Source: Candidatus Neomicrothrix sp. UBA4742
Lineage (GTDB): Bacteria > Actinomycetota > Acidimicrobiia > Acidimicrobiales > Acidimicrobilacustridaceae
Direction: 5' to 3'
DNA length: 13,142 nt
Assembly: GCA_002403895.1 (NCBI GenBank)
Contig: DHIQ01000238.1
Coordinates: 1-13,142 of the forward strand
The notes under the pieces: generated by a model
What the model was told of the DNA's origin: nothing
What the model saw: only the letters and a program-made list of their open reading frames with translations
Database searches by the model: none
In this document: positions 1 through 6,017 of the stretch, piece after piece
Position numbering within the stretch: position 1 is the stretch's first letter
How the letters are laid out: the number at the start of each line of letters is the position of its first letter
Position numbers and translations under genes: made by a program

Positions 1-1
1 G

Positions 2-958
2 GTCGACGCCTACGACGGGAGCCTTTCGTTCTACGTGGTCGATCCGAAGGACCCGCTGATCCAGGTGTGGGAGCGGGCGTTCCCGACGCTGTTCGCCAAG
101 TCGGCCCCGCCGCTCGAGCTGCAGCAGCACTTCCGCTACCCCGAGGACATGATGCTGGTCCAGTCGGCGCAGTTCGCGAACTACCACGTGACGGACCCGC
201 AGACGTTCTACGGCAAGGAGAAGTTCTGGGCGCTCCCGAACGACCCCAACCCAACCGCTTCGCAGGGCGCCTTGCTGCGTCCCTACTACGTCCTGCTGAA
301 ACTCCCAGGCGACAGCCAGGAGCAGTTCGTCCTGTTCGAACCGTTCACCCCGTTCAACCGCCCGAACATGGTCGCGTACATGGCGGGACTCTCAGACCCC
401 GGGAGGTATCCGGGGTTAGAGGCGGTGCAGTTCCCCGGGGGCCAGAACGTGGACGGACCGCAACAGGTCTTCTCCCGGATCAACCAGGACCCGACGTGGT
501 CGCAGCAGCGCTCGCTGCTCGGGCAGGGAGGGTCGTCGGTGGCGTTCGGGAACCTGCTGGTCATCCCGGTCGACAATGCGTTCATCTACGTCCAGCCGGT
601 GTTCGTGATCTCGACGCAGGCGAACGGCGCGATCCCCGAGCTGAAGCGGGTGCTGGTGGTGAACGGCAGCACCGTCGCGCTGGGCACGTCGTTGCAGGAC
701 GCCCTGGCTTCGGCCTTCGGGACGGGGTCCACCACCCAGCCACCGCCGACCGGCCAGCCGCCGCCATCCACCGACGTGGCGAAGCTCCTGCAGCAGGCGC
801 TGCAGCACTTCCAGACGGCCGAGGCCGACCTCCGGGCTGGGAACCTGGCGGGGTACCAGACGGAGATCAACGCCGCGCAGGCGCTCATCGCGCAGGCGAA
901 CCAGCTGTCGGGCGGAGCGACACCCTCGCCCTCGCCGTCTCCGTCGTCATCTGGCTGA
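2..958 (+). CDS. UPF0182 family membrane protein, C-terminal part (5' truncated by window edge)
   Basis: The reading frame is open to the left edge, and 318 residues plus the stop are visible. The segments VVDPKDPLIQVWERAFP, FRYPEDMMLVQ, the VTDPQTFYGKEKFWALPND region and the FEPFTPFNRPNMVAYMAG region are the conserved extracytoplasmic half of UPF0182 (COG1615) proteins, which usually run to about 900-1000 residues. The N-terminal membrane helices would lie outside the window. After the conserved core there is a Pro/Thr/Gln-rich linker at about residues 240-260, then a helical segment (AKLLQQALQHFQTAEADLRAG) and a Ser/Pro tail, an arrangement common at the end of this family. GTG at 35 is an internal codon, not the start. 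The family has no established biochemical role; only membrane location and actinobacterial/cyanobacterial distribution are known. It ends about 60 bp before the tRNA. Confidence 0.9.
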   Translation, partial: VDAYDGSLSFYVVDPKDPLIQVWERAFPTLFAKSAPPLELQQHFRYPEDMMLVQSAQFANYHVTDPQTFYGKEKFWALPNDPNPTASQGALLRPYYVLLKLPGDSQEQFVLFEPFTPFNRPNMVAYMAGLSDPGRYPGLEAVQFPGGQNVDGPQQVFSRINQDPTWSQQRSLLGQGGSSVAFGNLLVIPVDNAFIYVQPVFVISTQANGAIPELKRVLVVNGSTVALGTSLQDALASAFGTGSTTQPPPTGQPPPSTDVAKLLQQALQHFQTAEADLRAGNLAGYQTEINAAQALIAQANQLSGGATPSPSPSPSSSG

Positions 959-983
959 CCTGCGTCGGGCTGCCGGGTCCGGT

Positions 984-1012
984 TTGGTGCATCGGCGGGG
1001 CGCTGGTAGCAT
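984..1012 (+). promoter_or_regulatory. Candidate promoter of the initiator tRNA gene
   Basis: TTGGTG at 984-989 and TAGCAT at 1007-1012 are separated by exactly 17 bases, the usual spacing for a vegetative sigma factor. Transcription would begin about 6-7 bases later, at or next to the first base of the tRNA (1018). The pre-tRNA would then have almost no 5' leader. Seen by eye only; no start site is known. Confidence 0.5.
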
Positions 1013-1017
1013 CGGTC

Positions 1018-1091
1018 TGCGGGGTGGAGCAGTCCGGTAGCTCGCTGGGCTCATAACCCAGAGGTCACAGGTTCAAATCCTGTCCCCGCGA
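1018..1091 (+). tRNA. Initiator tRNA-Met (CAT anticodon)
   Basis: The 74 bases fold as a canonical initiator tRNA. The acceptor strands are 1018-1024 and 1084-1090. The D arm carries the AGCAGTCCGGTAGCTCG type sequence. The anticodon stem has three consecutive G:C pairs next to the loop (GGG at 1047-1049 with CCC), the hallmark of initiator tRNAs, and the anticodon is CAT. The T arm is GGTTCAAATCC. The first acceptor pair is T1018:G1090, a weak pair where bacterial initiators normally have a mismatch. The discriminator is A1091, followed by CCG, so CCA is not encoded and must be added. The gene is the attachment site of an integrated element: its 3' half, from the anticodon stem onward, is duplicated at 2204-2249, so this copy of the 3' half was probably supplied by the element. 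Confidence 0.93.
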
Positions 1092-1092
1092 C
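1047..1092 (+). repeat. attL: 46-bp direct repeat, 3' half of tRNA-fMet
   Basis: These 46 bases, from the 5' side of the anticodon stem to one base past the discriminator, recur without a mismatch at 2204-2249. Identity stops sharply on both sides. A repeat covering the 3' half of a tRNA gene is the normal crossover segment of tyrosine-recombinase elements that use tRNA attachment sites. The full tRNA is on this side, and the integrase remnant lies immediately to the right, as expected for attL. Confidence 0.88.
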
Positions 1093-1324
1093 CGGATCTA
1101 CCAGCACAAACGCAAGGGCCCGGGCGATCCGGGCCCTTCGCATTCCCCCAGAATTCCCCCAGGACGCGGCTCCCGGCGAGCAGCGCGGCCACGTGCTCGG
1201 CGGCCTCCGCCGCGGCCTCCTCCAGGACATGGGCGTAGCTGTTGGCCGTGGTGGCCACGTTGGAGTGGCCGAGCTGGTTGCTCACCACGTCCAGCCGGAT
1301 CCGGGACTCCTGGAGTGCGACGTG
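1073..1324 (-). pseudogene. Tyrosine recombinase/integrase, C-terminal remnant
   Basis: On the minus strand, residues HVALQESRIRLDVVSNQLGH and then SNVATTANSYAHVLEE, followed by an Ala/Glu-rich helix and a GEFWGNAKG tail, match the end of actinobacterial tyrosine integrases. The catalytic GHS histidine and the SYAHV nucleophile tyrosine are present. The frame continues open upstream to about 1612, but I recognise no integrase sequence beyond about 1324: the first catalytic arginine, the catalytic domain front and the DNA-binding arms are missing. The upstream RHGRHVALQ could be a worn HxLRH box. The frame runs through the terminator at 1114-1138 and stops inside the tRNA T arm, so int and attachment site overlap as in intact elements. 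Certainly not a working enzyme by itself. Confidence 0.8.
1114..1138 (+). terminator. Hairpin terminator after tRNA-fMet (attL side)
   Basis: AAGGGCCCGG at 1114-1123 pairs perfectly with CCGGGCCCTT at 1129-1138 around the 5-base loop GCGAT. It lies 22 bases after the tRNA. There is no long T-run, only a TTCG tail. Because it is on the element side of the crossover it presumably arrived with the element and replaced the tRNA's original terminator (2254-2285). Confidence 0.72.
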
Positions 1325-1533
1325 CCGACCGTGACGACCTTCAGGCTCGCGTCGGGGTCGACGTTCGAAGACGCCAGCGACTTCGTCCCACTCAACCTTG
1401 GCGACCGGATCCCTACCAGGTCGGGACGAACATGGTGCCGATCTGCCCGGTGGTCTCCCCGAACGCTTTGTTCCAAGTATCGTGGGGGGGACCTCATGCA
1501 TCCGACACGAAACTCGAGGAGAAGGAGAGACAC

Positions 1534-1995
1534 ATGGAAGCTCGGTTCGCAAGGCCGTTCGGCATCGCCCTGGTGTGCGCGTTCGGACTGATGCTCGCTG
1601 CGTGCAGCTCATCTCCGAGCGGCGGTACGACGTCCACCACGTCCACCCCGCCGGCCTCCCCCACTTCCCCGGCCAGCAGTCCTGCAGCGTCGGGCACCCC
1701 GGCGGCCTCCGGCGGGCTCTCGGGGAAGTGGTCGGGGCAGTACAGCGGCGCCTTTACGGGCACGTTCACCCTCACGTGGCAGCAGTCGGGGTCGAACCTG
1801 AGCGGGACGATCAACCTCTCGACCGATGGCAGCCCGAGCGTCCACGGCACCGTGCAGGGCGGCGCCATCCAATTCGGCACCGTCGGCTCGGCGGCGATCA
1901 CGTACTCGGGCTCGGTCTCCGGGAACTCCATGTCTGGCACGTACCAGGTCGCCAATGGTGGCAGTGGCTCCTGGAGCGCCTCCAAGACCTCCTGA
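1534..1995 (+). CDS. Small secreted lipoprotein of unknown function
   Basis: 153 residues. The ATG at 1534 follows a purine-rich ribosome site (GAGGAGAAGGAGAGA, 1516-1530). The N-terminus MEARFARPFG is followed by a hydrophobic segment and the lipobox LAAC with Cys24, so the product should be lipidated and anchored outside the membrane. Residues 25-60 are a Ser/Thr/Pro/Ala linker. Residues 61-153 (GKWSGQYSGAFTGTFTLTW, then SGSNLSGTI, HGTVQGGAIQFG and SGNSMSGTYQV) alternate short Gly/Ser turns with hydrophobic strands, which suggests a small beta-barrel or sandwich as in lipocalin-like domains; that is inference. TATCGT at 1478-1483 is a possible -10 box. It is the only intact gene between the attachment repeats and so is likely cargo of the integrated element. 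I do not recognise a family with a known function. Confidence 0.78.
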   Translation: MEARFARPFGIALVCAFGLMLAACSSSPSGGTTSTTSTPPASPTSPASSPAASGTPAASGGLSGKWSGQYSGAFTGTFTLTWQQSGSNLSGTINLSTDGSPSVHGTVQGGAIQFGTVGSAAITYSGSVSGNSMSGTYQVANGGSGSWSASKTS

Positions 1996-1996
1996 G

Positions 1997-2040
1997 AGGA
2001 AGCCGGACCTCCGGCGTGGTCTGATGGAGTGAAGCTTCCT
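1997..2040 (+). terminator. Possible weak hairpin after the lipoprotein gene
   Basis: AGGAAGC (1997-2003) is complementary to GCTTCCT (2034-2040), and a small inner hairpin GCCGGA/TCCGGC lies at 2002-2015. It begins two bases after the lipoprotein stop codon. There is no T-run, and the outer loop is long, so termination is only a possibility. From here to 2203 I see no other structure or gene. Confidence 0.3.
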
Positions 2041-2203
2041 AGAAGGAATCCCCGGGACTTCTGCCGCAACTTCTGCCGTCCGCCGCCTCCGGGACCCCTA
2101 ATCGCCGTCCGTCCAGTCCTCGCCCGTCCAGCCGACACCCCCCCTGAGCAGGACGTTTGAGTACAGGAGCCAACTAGACGGACTGGCCAGCATGGCCGGG
2201 AAC

Positions 2204-2249
2204 GGGCTCATAACCCAGAGGTCACAGGTTCAAATCCTGTCCCCGCGAC
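2204..2249 (+). repeat. attR: second copy of the tRNA-fMet 3' half
   Basis: This is identical over 46 bases to 1047-1092. The sequence in front of it cannot complete a tRNA: the bases that should pair with the 3' side of the anticodon stem give only the three G:C pairs inside the repeat, and no D arm or acceptor 5' strand is present. It is therefore a tRNA fragment, not a second gene. It lies directly before the strong terminator at 2254-2285, consistent with this being the original chromosomal end of the tRNA gene, displaced by the integration. Confidence 0.88.
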
Positions 2250-2253
2250 GAGC

Positions 2254-2285
2254 AGAAGCCGCAGGTCGAGAGACCTGCGGCTTCT
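2254..2285 (+). terminator. Strong 14-bp-stem terminator after attR
   Basis: AGAAGCCGCAGGTC (2254-2267) and GACCTGCGGCTTCT (2272-2285) are perfect complements around a GAGA tetraloop. The downstream side is pyrimidine-rich (CTTCTCTC). It starts four bases after the 46-bp repeat. It is best read as the ancestral terminator of the tRNA-fMet gene, now separated from it by the element. It should also stop transcripts leaving the element. Confidence 0.85.
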
Positions 2286-2660
2286 CTCATGAGCGCACGA
2301 AGTCACTCCGATCCGGCTCAAACTGCAAACGGATGGCAAACGGAGCAAAGCAAGCGCGAGAGTCGGACGGGACGCGTTCCCAATCAGCCGGGCTCGGAAC
2401 GGTCTGATCAAAGTAGGAGAGTGTGGCTAGCTCGGACTGTCGCGCCAGGAAGACTGAGCCATGCTCTCGGCTCCAGCCCCGAGTTCCGACCGCGTGTTTG
2501 GCTGTGATCGCCCCAAGCTCCCGATGGCCATCGCCAGCGGCGACGCGGGTGAGCTGCGTGGAGAGCCCGGGGGATCAGCGAGTCTCATCGAGTTCGAGCC
2601 GTTCAGCGCACAGCATGGCGTGACGCCGCGGGTCATCGTTGAGCCCCATGGAGGTCTTCC
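2286..2660. other. 375 bp with no supportable gene
   Basis: Frames here are short. Base composition is less GC-biased at third positions than in the real genes of the window, and no product is recognisable on either strand. The stretch lies between the attR terminator and the decayed oxidase tail. It may contain further eroded parts of that oxidase, but I could not align any. Confidence 0.5.
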
Positions 2661-2932
2661 TTGCCGGAAGTCATGCGCATCACGGACCTGGAACCCGGCG
2701 CGGCGGGCAACAACCTGCGGGAGGCCGTGCACCTCGCGCGACGGGCCCTGACGTCGCGCCCGATAATTGGGCGATGGCGCGGGGTGTACGTCAACGTCCT
2801 GGGGAGCGAAGGTGCCGCGCGGGTCCGTGCCGCATACAGGGACGCGAAGTACGAACGCCTGGCGGATTGAAGACGGCGTTCAACCCCGAGAATCTGTCCC
2901 GCCTAAACCAGAACACCCCGCCGGAATCCTGA
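2661..2932 (+). pseudogene. FAD-linked oxidase with BBE domain, decayed 3' end
   Basis: Two adjacent frames together spell the C-terminus of a berberine-bridge-enzyme-type FAD oxidase. The first reads GVYVNVLGSEGAARVRAAY and RDAKYERLAD, then hits TGA at 2868-2870. One frame back the sequence continues as LKTAFNPENLSRLNQNTPP. Together these match the family pattern (GVYVNFLG, RVRAAYG, YERL, LK, YDPxNLFRLNQNI). A single missing base, most simply a T near 2865-2868, breaks the frame. Upstream of about 2661 the frame has a stop at 2640, and the FAD-binding domain that should precede the tail (about 400 residues) is absent. The piece is thus a remnant with no plausible function. Confidence 0.8.
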
Positions 2933-2942
2933 GTCGGGCGCC

Positions 2943-3876
2943 GTGACAGACGTCAGGAGAGAGCCGTTGTCCCGTCGACTCCTCGCCGGGTTGGTCTCCG
3001 AAGCGATCCCCGGGTTCTCCTTGCGTGCCGTTCGAGGTGTGCCGGCGGGGTCCTCGGCGCTCGCTCGCGAACTCATCGTGTCGTCGGCAACGGGCCAGCA
3101 ACGCAGGCTCATCTTGCGTTGCTTTGCGGTGGAATGGCAGGGATCGCCACGGTCGAAGGTCGAGCGAGAGCGCCTTGCCCTCTTCACCCTCGCCGGGTCG
3201 GGTCTGCCGGTACCACGGGTCGTCTGGTCGGACCCCTTGGGCGCCTCTGCTCGGTCACCCAGCCATCTTGCAGACGCGCCTTCCCGGGCGGGTGTGGTGG
3301 CCACGGGCAGCGCGCCCTCCCGGGGCGAACGCGATGGGCCGGGTGCTGGCGGCGATCCATGCATCGCCCAAGCCGCCAGGGCTTCCAAGTGCCAGTGGGT
3401 GGGTGCGGTGGACCATCGGACACGAACGATCGCGGGACGGATGGCGCGATCACCCTCAGGCGCAGGCCATCGAAGAGGTGATCATGCCCGCTGTAGGCCG
3501 GGCGCTGCGGCGTCAGCATGTCCTTTGCCACGGCGACTTCAACGCGGGCAACGTGTTGTGGTCACGCTACGAGCTGAGCGGTGTGGTGGACTGGGAAACA
3601 GCCGAGAGCGCGCCGCCAGCGGCCGACGTCGGTGCCTGTCGGTTCGACCTGGCCGTGACGAGTGGTCCCGCAGCGGCCGAAGCGTTTCTGGAAGGGTACG
3701 GAAGGGACGACCGCGACCTGTGGTTCTGGGAGCTGCTGGCGGGGTTGAAGTTCATCAGCCTCTTCAGGGAGTGGCTACCGATCTGGCACCGGTTCGGCCT
3801 GCCCGACCTCGACGCGAGGACCGTGCGAAGGCGTATCCAGGTAGCGGTCGCCGACTCCCTTCGGCGAGCAGAGTGA
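2943..3876 (+). pseudogene. APH-family phosphotransferase, split by a one-base insertion
   Basis: Two frames join into a protein of about 310 residues of the aminoglycoside phosphotransferase/choline kinase fold. The first frame (GTG 2943 to about 3245) gives the N-lobe: LILRCFAVEW and the typical ERERLALFTLAGSGLPVPRV. The second frame (from about 3247) continues with LLGHPAILQTRLPG, the catalytic loop HGDFNAGNVLW (His codon 3529, Asp codon 3535) and the metal-binding DWE (Asp codon 3589). Removing one base near T3246 restores a continuous reading. All catalytic motifs survive, so either the inactivation is recent or the extra base is a sequence error. Substrate is unknown; this family covers antibiotics, sugars, choline and other alcohols. 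No convincing ribosome site precedes 2943, and TTG at 2967 is an alternative start. Confidence 0.82.
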
Positions 3877-3952
3877 GCCAGGAGGCGTCAGCAGACGACA
3901 TAGAGGCTGCTTTGAGACTGCATATCACGGGCCCATTCGGGACCTCCTCATT

Positions 3953-3977
3953 CACGCACGGCGCGCGGCCGTGCGTG
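3953..3977 (+). terminator. 9-bp-stem hairpin, possible terminator
   Basis: CACGCACGG (3953-3961) pairs perfectly with CCGTGCGTG (3969-3977) across a 7-base GC-rich loop. It lies 77 bases after the phosphotransferase stop. There is no T-run after it, so it could be an actinobacterial-style terminator or a processing or regulatory hairpin. Confidence 0.4.
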
Positions 3978-4025
3978 GGGGACGTGGGTCCGCAAACCTG
4001 GGTTCTGCTGGGGGGTTTTCGGCAG

Positions 4026-4048
4026 GAAGTCCTTGGGGTAGGGACTTC
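4026..4048. repeat. 7-bp inverted repeat upstream of the VOC gene
   Basis: GAAGTCC (4026-4032) and GGACTTC (4042-4048) are perfect complements with a 9-base spacer. The spacing, roughly one and a half helical turns centre to centre, could suit a dimeric regulator. It lies about 130 bp before the VOC start. The function is not shown by the sequence. Confidence 0.3.
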
Positions 4049-4179
4049 ATGCCAAGCGTGAACTCGGCTGGACGCTTCGAGACCCAAGCTGGCGACAGGG
4101 CTTCGTCGAGGCGTACGGGCGAACCTATTCGGCGCCGTCGCGGGGTGGATGAGGAAGACGACTCCTAGAGGAGGCCTCG

Positions 4180-4557
4180 ATGTTGAAGAACTCACCCTTC
4201 TACGCGGGCTTTGCCGTTGATGACCTGGAAAGGGCCAAGGCGTTCTACGGTGAGACGTTGGGGGTCTTCGAGGTGGCCGAGTGGGGCACTGACCTGCTGT
4301 CGCTTCGCGCCGCCAACGGCTACGCGATCTTGATCTATCGGAAGCCTGGTCACGCGCCGGCTGCGCACACGATCTTGAATTTCCCGGTCGACGACATCGA
4401 AGCTGCGGTGGACGAGCTCCGGAAGGCTGGTGTGGAGTTCGAGCAGTACGACTCGGGTCCCATCAAGACCGATGAAAGGAGCATCGCCACTCCCGGCCCC
4501 AAACAGGCGTGGTTCAAGGACCCTGCCGGCAACATCCTTTCGGTCATCCAGGAGTAG
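4180..4557 (+). CDS. VOC-family (glyoxalase/bleomycin-resistance-like) protein
   Basis: 125 residues, with ATG at 4180 five bases after AGAGGAGG, the best ribosome site of the window. FYAGFAVDDLERAKAFYGETLG (split by eye as two strand-helix units) at residues 7-28 and the end motif WFKDPAGNILSVIQE at 111-125 are typical of a single-module VOC protein, with two beta-alpha-beta-beta-beta units and an internal NFPVDDIEAAVDELRKAG repeat start at 67. VOC proteins dimerise to form a metal- or ligand-binding cleft and include glyoxalases, dioxygenases and drug-binding resistance proteins. The position after GN where many members carry a metal-binding Glu is Ser121 here, so a standard metal site may be missing. 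The substrate is not predictable. The gene stands alone and converges with the glycosyltransferase at 4612. Confidence 0.9.
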   Translation: MLKNSPFYAGFAVDDLERAKAFYGETLGVFEVAEWGTDLLSLRAANGYAILIYRKPGHAPAAHTILNFPVDDIEAAVDELRKAGVEFEQYDSGPIKTDERSIATPGPKQAWFKDPAGNILSVIQE

Positions 4558-4611
4558 GGCCCCGAAATCTCGCGCGATCCAACACATCTCCGGGAGCGAC
4601 CGCCCCCTTCG

Positions 4612-5979
4612 TCAAGCCGTGGGATGTTCGGCAGCTCGGGCACGGATCTCGCCTCCAGCTTCCAGTCTCTGAGCGGGCCTCCCATTGCCCTTGTCTTCTC
4701 CGCTGGCTTCGCCGGTCAGCTCCAGGATGGCGTCCGCGGCGGCACCGGGACCGTCCACCTTGGCGAAGGCGGCTTGCAGGCGGCGTGCGTTCTCACGATA
4801 GCGTGGGTCCGCCAGCATCTCCTGGGCACTCCGAGCAAGTGCCGAGGTGCCCGCGGCCTCCTGGGGAACGAGTCTCGCAGCCCCCTGGCGCTCGGCGAAG
4901 GCGACGTTTGCGTCCTGTTCGGGCTGCAGTGGGATGCCGATCAATGGAATGCCCGACGCGAGAGCGGCCTGAACGCTGCCCTGGCCTCCGGCCGTCACGG
5001 CGAGGTCGACCCTCGGCATGACTTCGTGGTTGGGCAGCACACCGGCGACGTGGACGTTCTCGTCCTCGAGATCGGTGAGGTCATGCACCGTCGCGGCGAC
5101 GAGGATACGAACATGGAGCGGCCGGAGGGCGCCCACCGCCGCACGCACGAGTTCCGGTGGGCTCGAGGTGATCGCCACATAGACGATGGGACCTGGCCCC
5201 GCGAGGAAGCGCTCCACGCGCTCAGGCACTGGCACCGAAAGCTTGGCGTACAGCGGGCCGGTGTAGCGGAGGCGCGCGCCCGGCCGGTAGCGATCCGGGT
5301 GGCGCGGGGTCCAGGAGTCGATCCCTTCGCGGGAGATCCCCAGCACCTCGGGGACGTCGGTGACCAACGAGAGATCGCCGAGCATCAGGGCCGGGAAGCT
5401 CGGCACCCCGGGCACGCCGAGTTCATCGGCGACGCGGTTGAAGCCACCGGTGTAGATGCTGAGTCGGTCCGCGCCTGCGTTGAACATGCGCCGGCGCACC
5501 GGTTGGGGAAGCCATCGCTCAAGCGGCATGCCGACAGGGCCGCTCGGCGCGGGCAGGAGGCCACGCTCGAACACCGGCGGCAGCATCGATCCTGCGTGCT
5601 CGGTAACGAGGGGGATGCCGACGACCCGGGTCGAGAGCAACGCGGTGAGCGTCCAACCGGTGACCGCAACGCGAACGGCGTGCTCGCGGAAGTAGACGGC
5701 CTCCGCCTCAACGTAAGCCCGGATCTCGTCGTCGCTCCACATGCTCTGGTCGGGTGGGCCGATGCCGGGGATCGATCGGACGAACGCTTCACACCGGGCA
5801 CGGTTCCACCCCGCGCCGATCACGTCGTACGGAACCCCCGCGTCGGTCAGCACCCGCTCGTGGGTGCCGCCGTGGGTGACCACGCAGACCCGGGCCCCTC
5901 GGGCCACGAGCGCCCGGTAGATCTCGAGCATGCGCGAGGTCTCGGACAGGAAGCAGCAGTTCGGCATCAGGCAGATCAC
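4612..5979 (-). CDS. GT1-type (UGT/MGT-like) glycosyltransferase, atypical active site
   Basis: 455 residues of the COG1819 GT-B type. The GTG start at 5979 is preceded seven bases away by AGGAGGAGG (5995-5987 on the minus strand). The N-domain begins MICLMPNCCF, then LSETSRMLEIYRALVARG. The C-domain nucleotide-sugar segment is VAGVLPN at 312-317 and TAGGQGSVQAALASGIPLIG from 329, with PLQPEQD at 350-356. Typical members transfer sugar from a nucleotide sugar to a macrolide, lipid or other small acceptor in the cytoplasm. Two usual residues are changed: Glu13 stands where the catalytic His of the GHxxP box normally is, and Thr329 where the donor-binding HxG His is expected. Either this is a divergent subfamily or it works differently. 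It is divergently arranged with a MarR gene 38 bp away, which probably controls it. A charged tail follows residue 425. Confidence 0.88.
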   Translation of the reverse strand: MICLMPNCCFLSETSRMLEIYRALVARGARVCVVTHGGTHERVLTDAGVPYDVIGAGWNRARCEAFVRSIPGIGPPDQSMWSDDEIRAYVEAEAVYFREHAVRVAVTGWTLTALLSTRVVGIPLVTEHAGSMLPPVFERGLLPAPSGPVGMPLERWLPQPVRRRMFNAGADRLSIYTGGFNRVADELGVPGVPSFPALMLGDLSLVTDVPEVLGISREGIDSWTPRHPDRYRPGARLRYTGPLYAKLSVPVPERVERFLAGPGPIVYVAITSSPPELVRAAVGALRPLHVRILVAATVHDLTDLEDENVHVAGVLPNHEVMPRVDLAVTAGGQGSVQAALASGIPLIGIPLQPEQDANVAFAERQGAARLVPQEAAGTSALARSAQEMLADPRYRENARRLQAAFAKVDGPGAAADAILELTGEASGEDKGNGRPAQRLEAGGEIRARAAEHPTA

Positions 5980-6002
5980 GATGGCGCCTCCTCCTGCATG
6001 AA

Positions 6003-6016
6003 GGTAATATATTCCC
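6003..6016. promoter_or_regulatory. Candidate MarR operator overlapping divergent -10 boxes
   Basis: GGTAATATATTCCC is a 14-bp palindrome with one mismatched pair (6005/6014). It sits in the 38-bp gap between the glycosyltransferase and marR starts, and is conspicuously AT-rich in a GC-rich region. TAATAT (6005-6010) is a good -10 box for marR, placing its transcript start at the ATG (6018). TATATT read on the minus strand (6011-6006) is a good -10 box for the glycosyltransferase. A MarR dimer bound here would block both promoters. Confidence 0.6.
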
Positions 6017-6017
6017 T

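Larger units (their letters stand above)
1047..2249. mobile_element. Remnant of a tRNA-fMet-integrated element (attL to attR)
   Basis: The two perfect 46-bp copies of the tRNA 3' half define a unit with a period of 1157 bp. Inside it are a terminator, the last part of a tyrosine integrase facing attL, about 200 bp without a recognisable gene, an intact lipoprotein gene, and a short spacer. The tRNA gene is regenerated on the left. Complete elements of this kind (prophages, actinomycete integrative conjugative elements, genomic islands) are at least several kb, so most of the body must have been lost. The unmutated direct repeat next to a broken integrase means that excision would need an integrase from elsewhere. 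Element type cannot be decided because no replication, transfer or capsid gene remains. Confidence 0.8.
3877..4179. other. 303-bp non-coding gap with two hairpins
   Basis: No protein-like frame is present between the phosphotransferase and the VOC gene. The gap contains the inverted repeats at 3953-3977 and 4026-4048 (listed separately) and ends with the strong ribosome site AGAGGAGG (4167-4174) of the VOC gene. No clear promoter boxes were found for that gene, although it must start here. Confidence 0.6.

Noticed and set aside
1142..1162. Tandem ATTCCCCCAG repeat
   Set aside because: It is explained by the integrase coding sequence for the GEFWGN tail; two copies only, so no array.
1413..1493. 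Minus-strand protein-like 26-codon stretch containing WNKAFGETTGQIG
   Set aside because: It is bounded by stops on both sides, has no start, and matches no family I recognise; it could be element debris, but that cannot be supported.
2204..2249. Second complete initiator tRNA
   Set aside because: The bases before 2204 cannot form the acceptor, D arm or lower anticodon stem; only the 3' half is present.
2192..2407. Plus-strand frame over attR containing ITQRSQVQILSPR
   Set aside because: This peptide is simply the translated tRNA 3' half and appears as a false ORF wherever such tRNA sequence occurs; there is no coding evidence otherwise.
2208..2411. Minus-strand frame ending LVAGTGFEPVTSGL
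   Set aside because: It is the antisense translation of the same tRNA fragment and terminator, a well-known annotation artefact.
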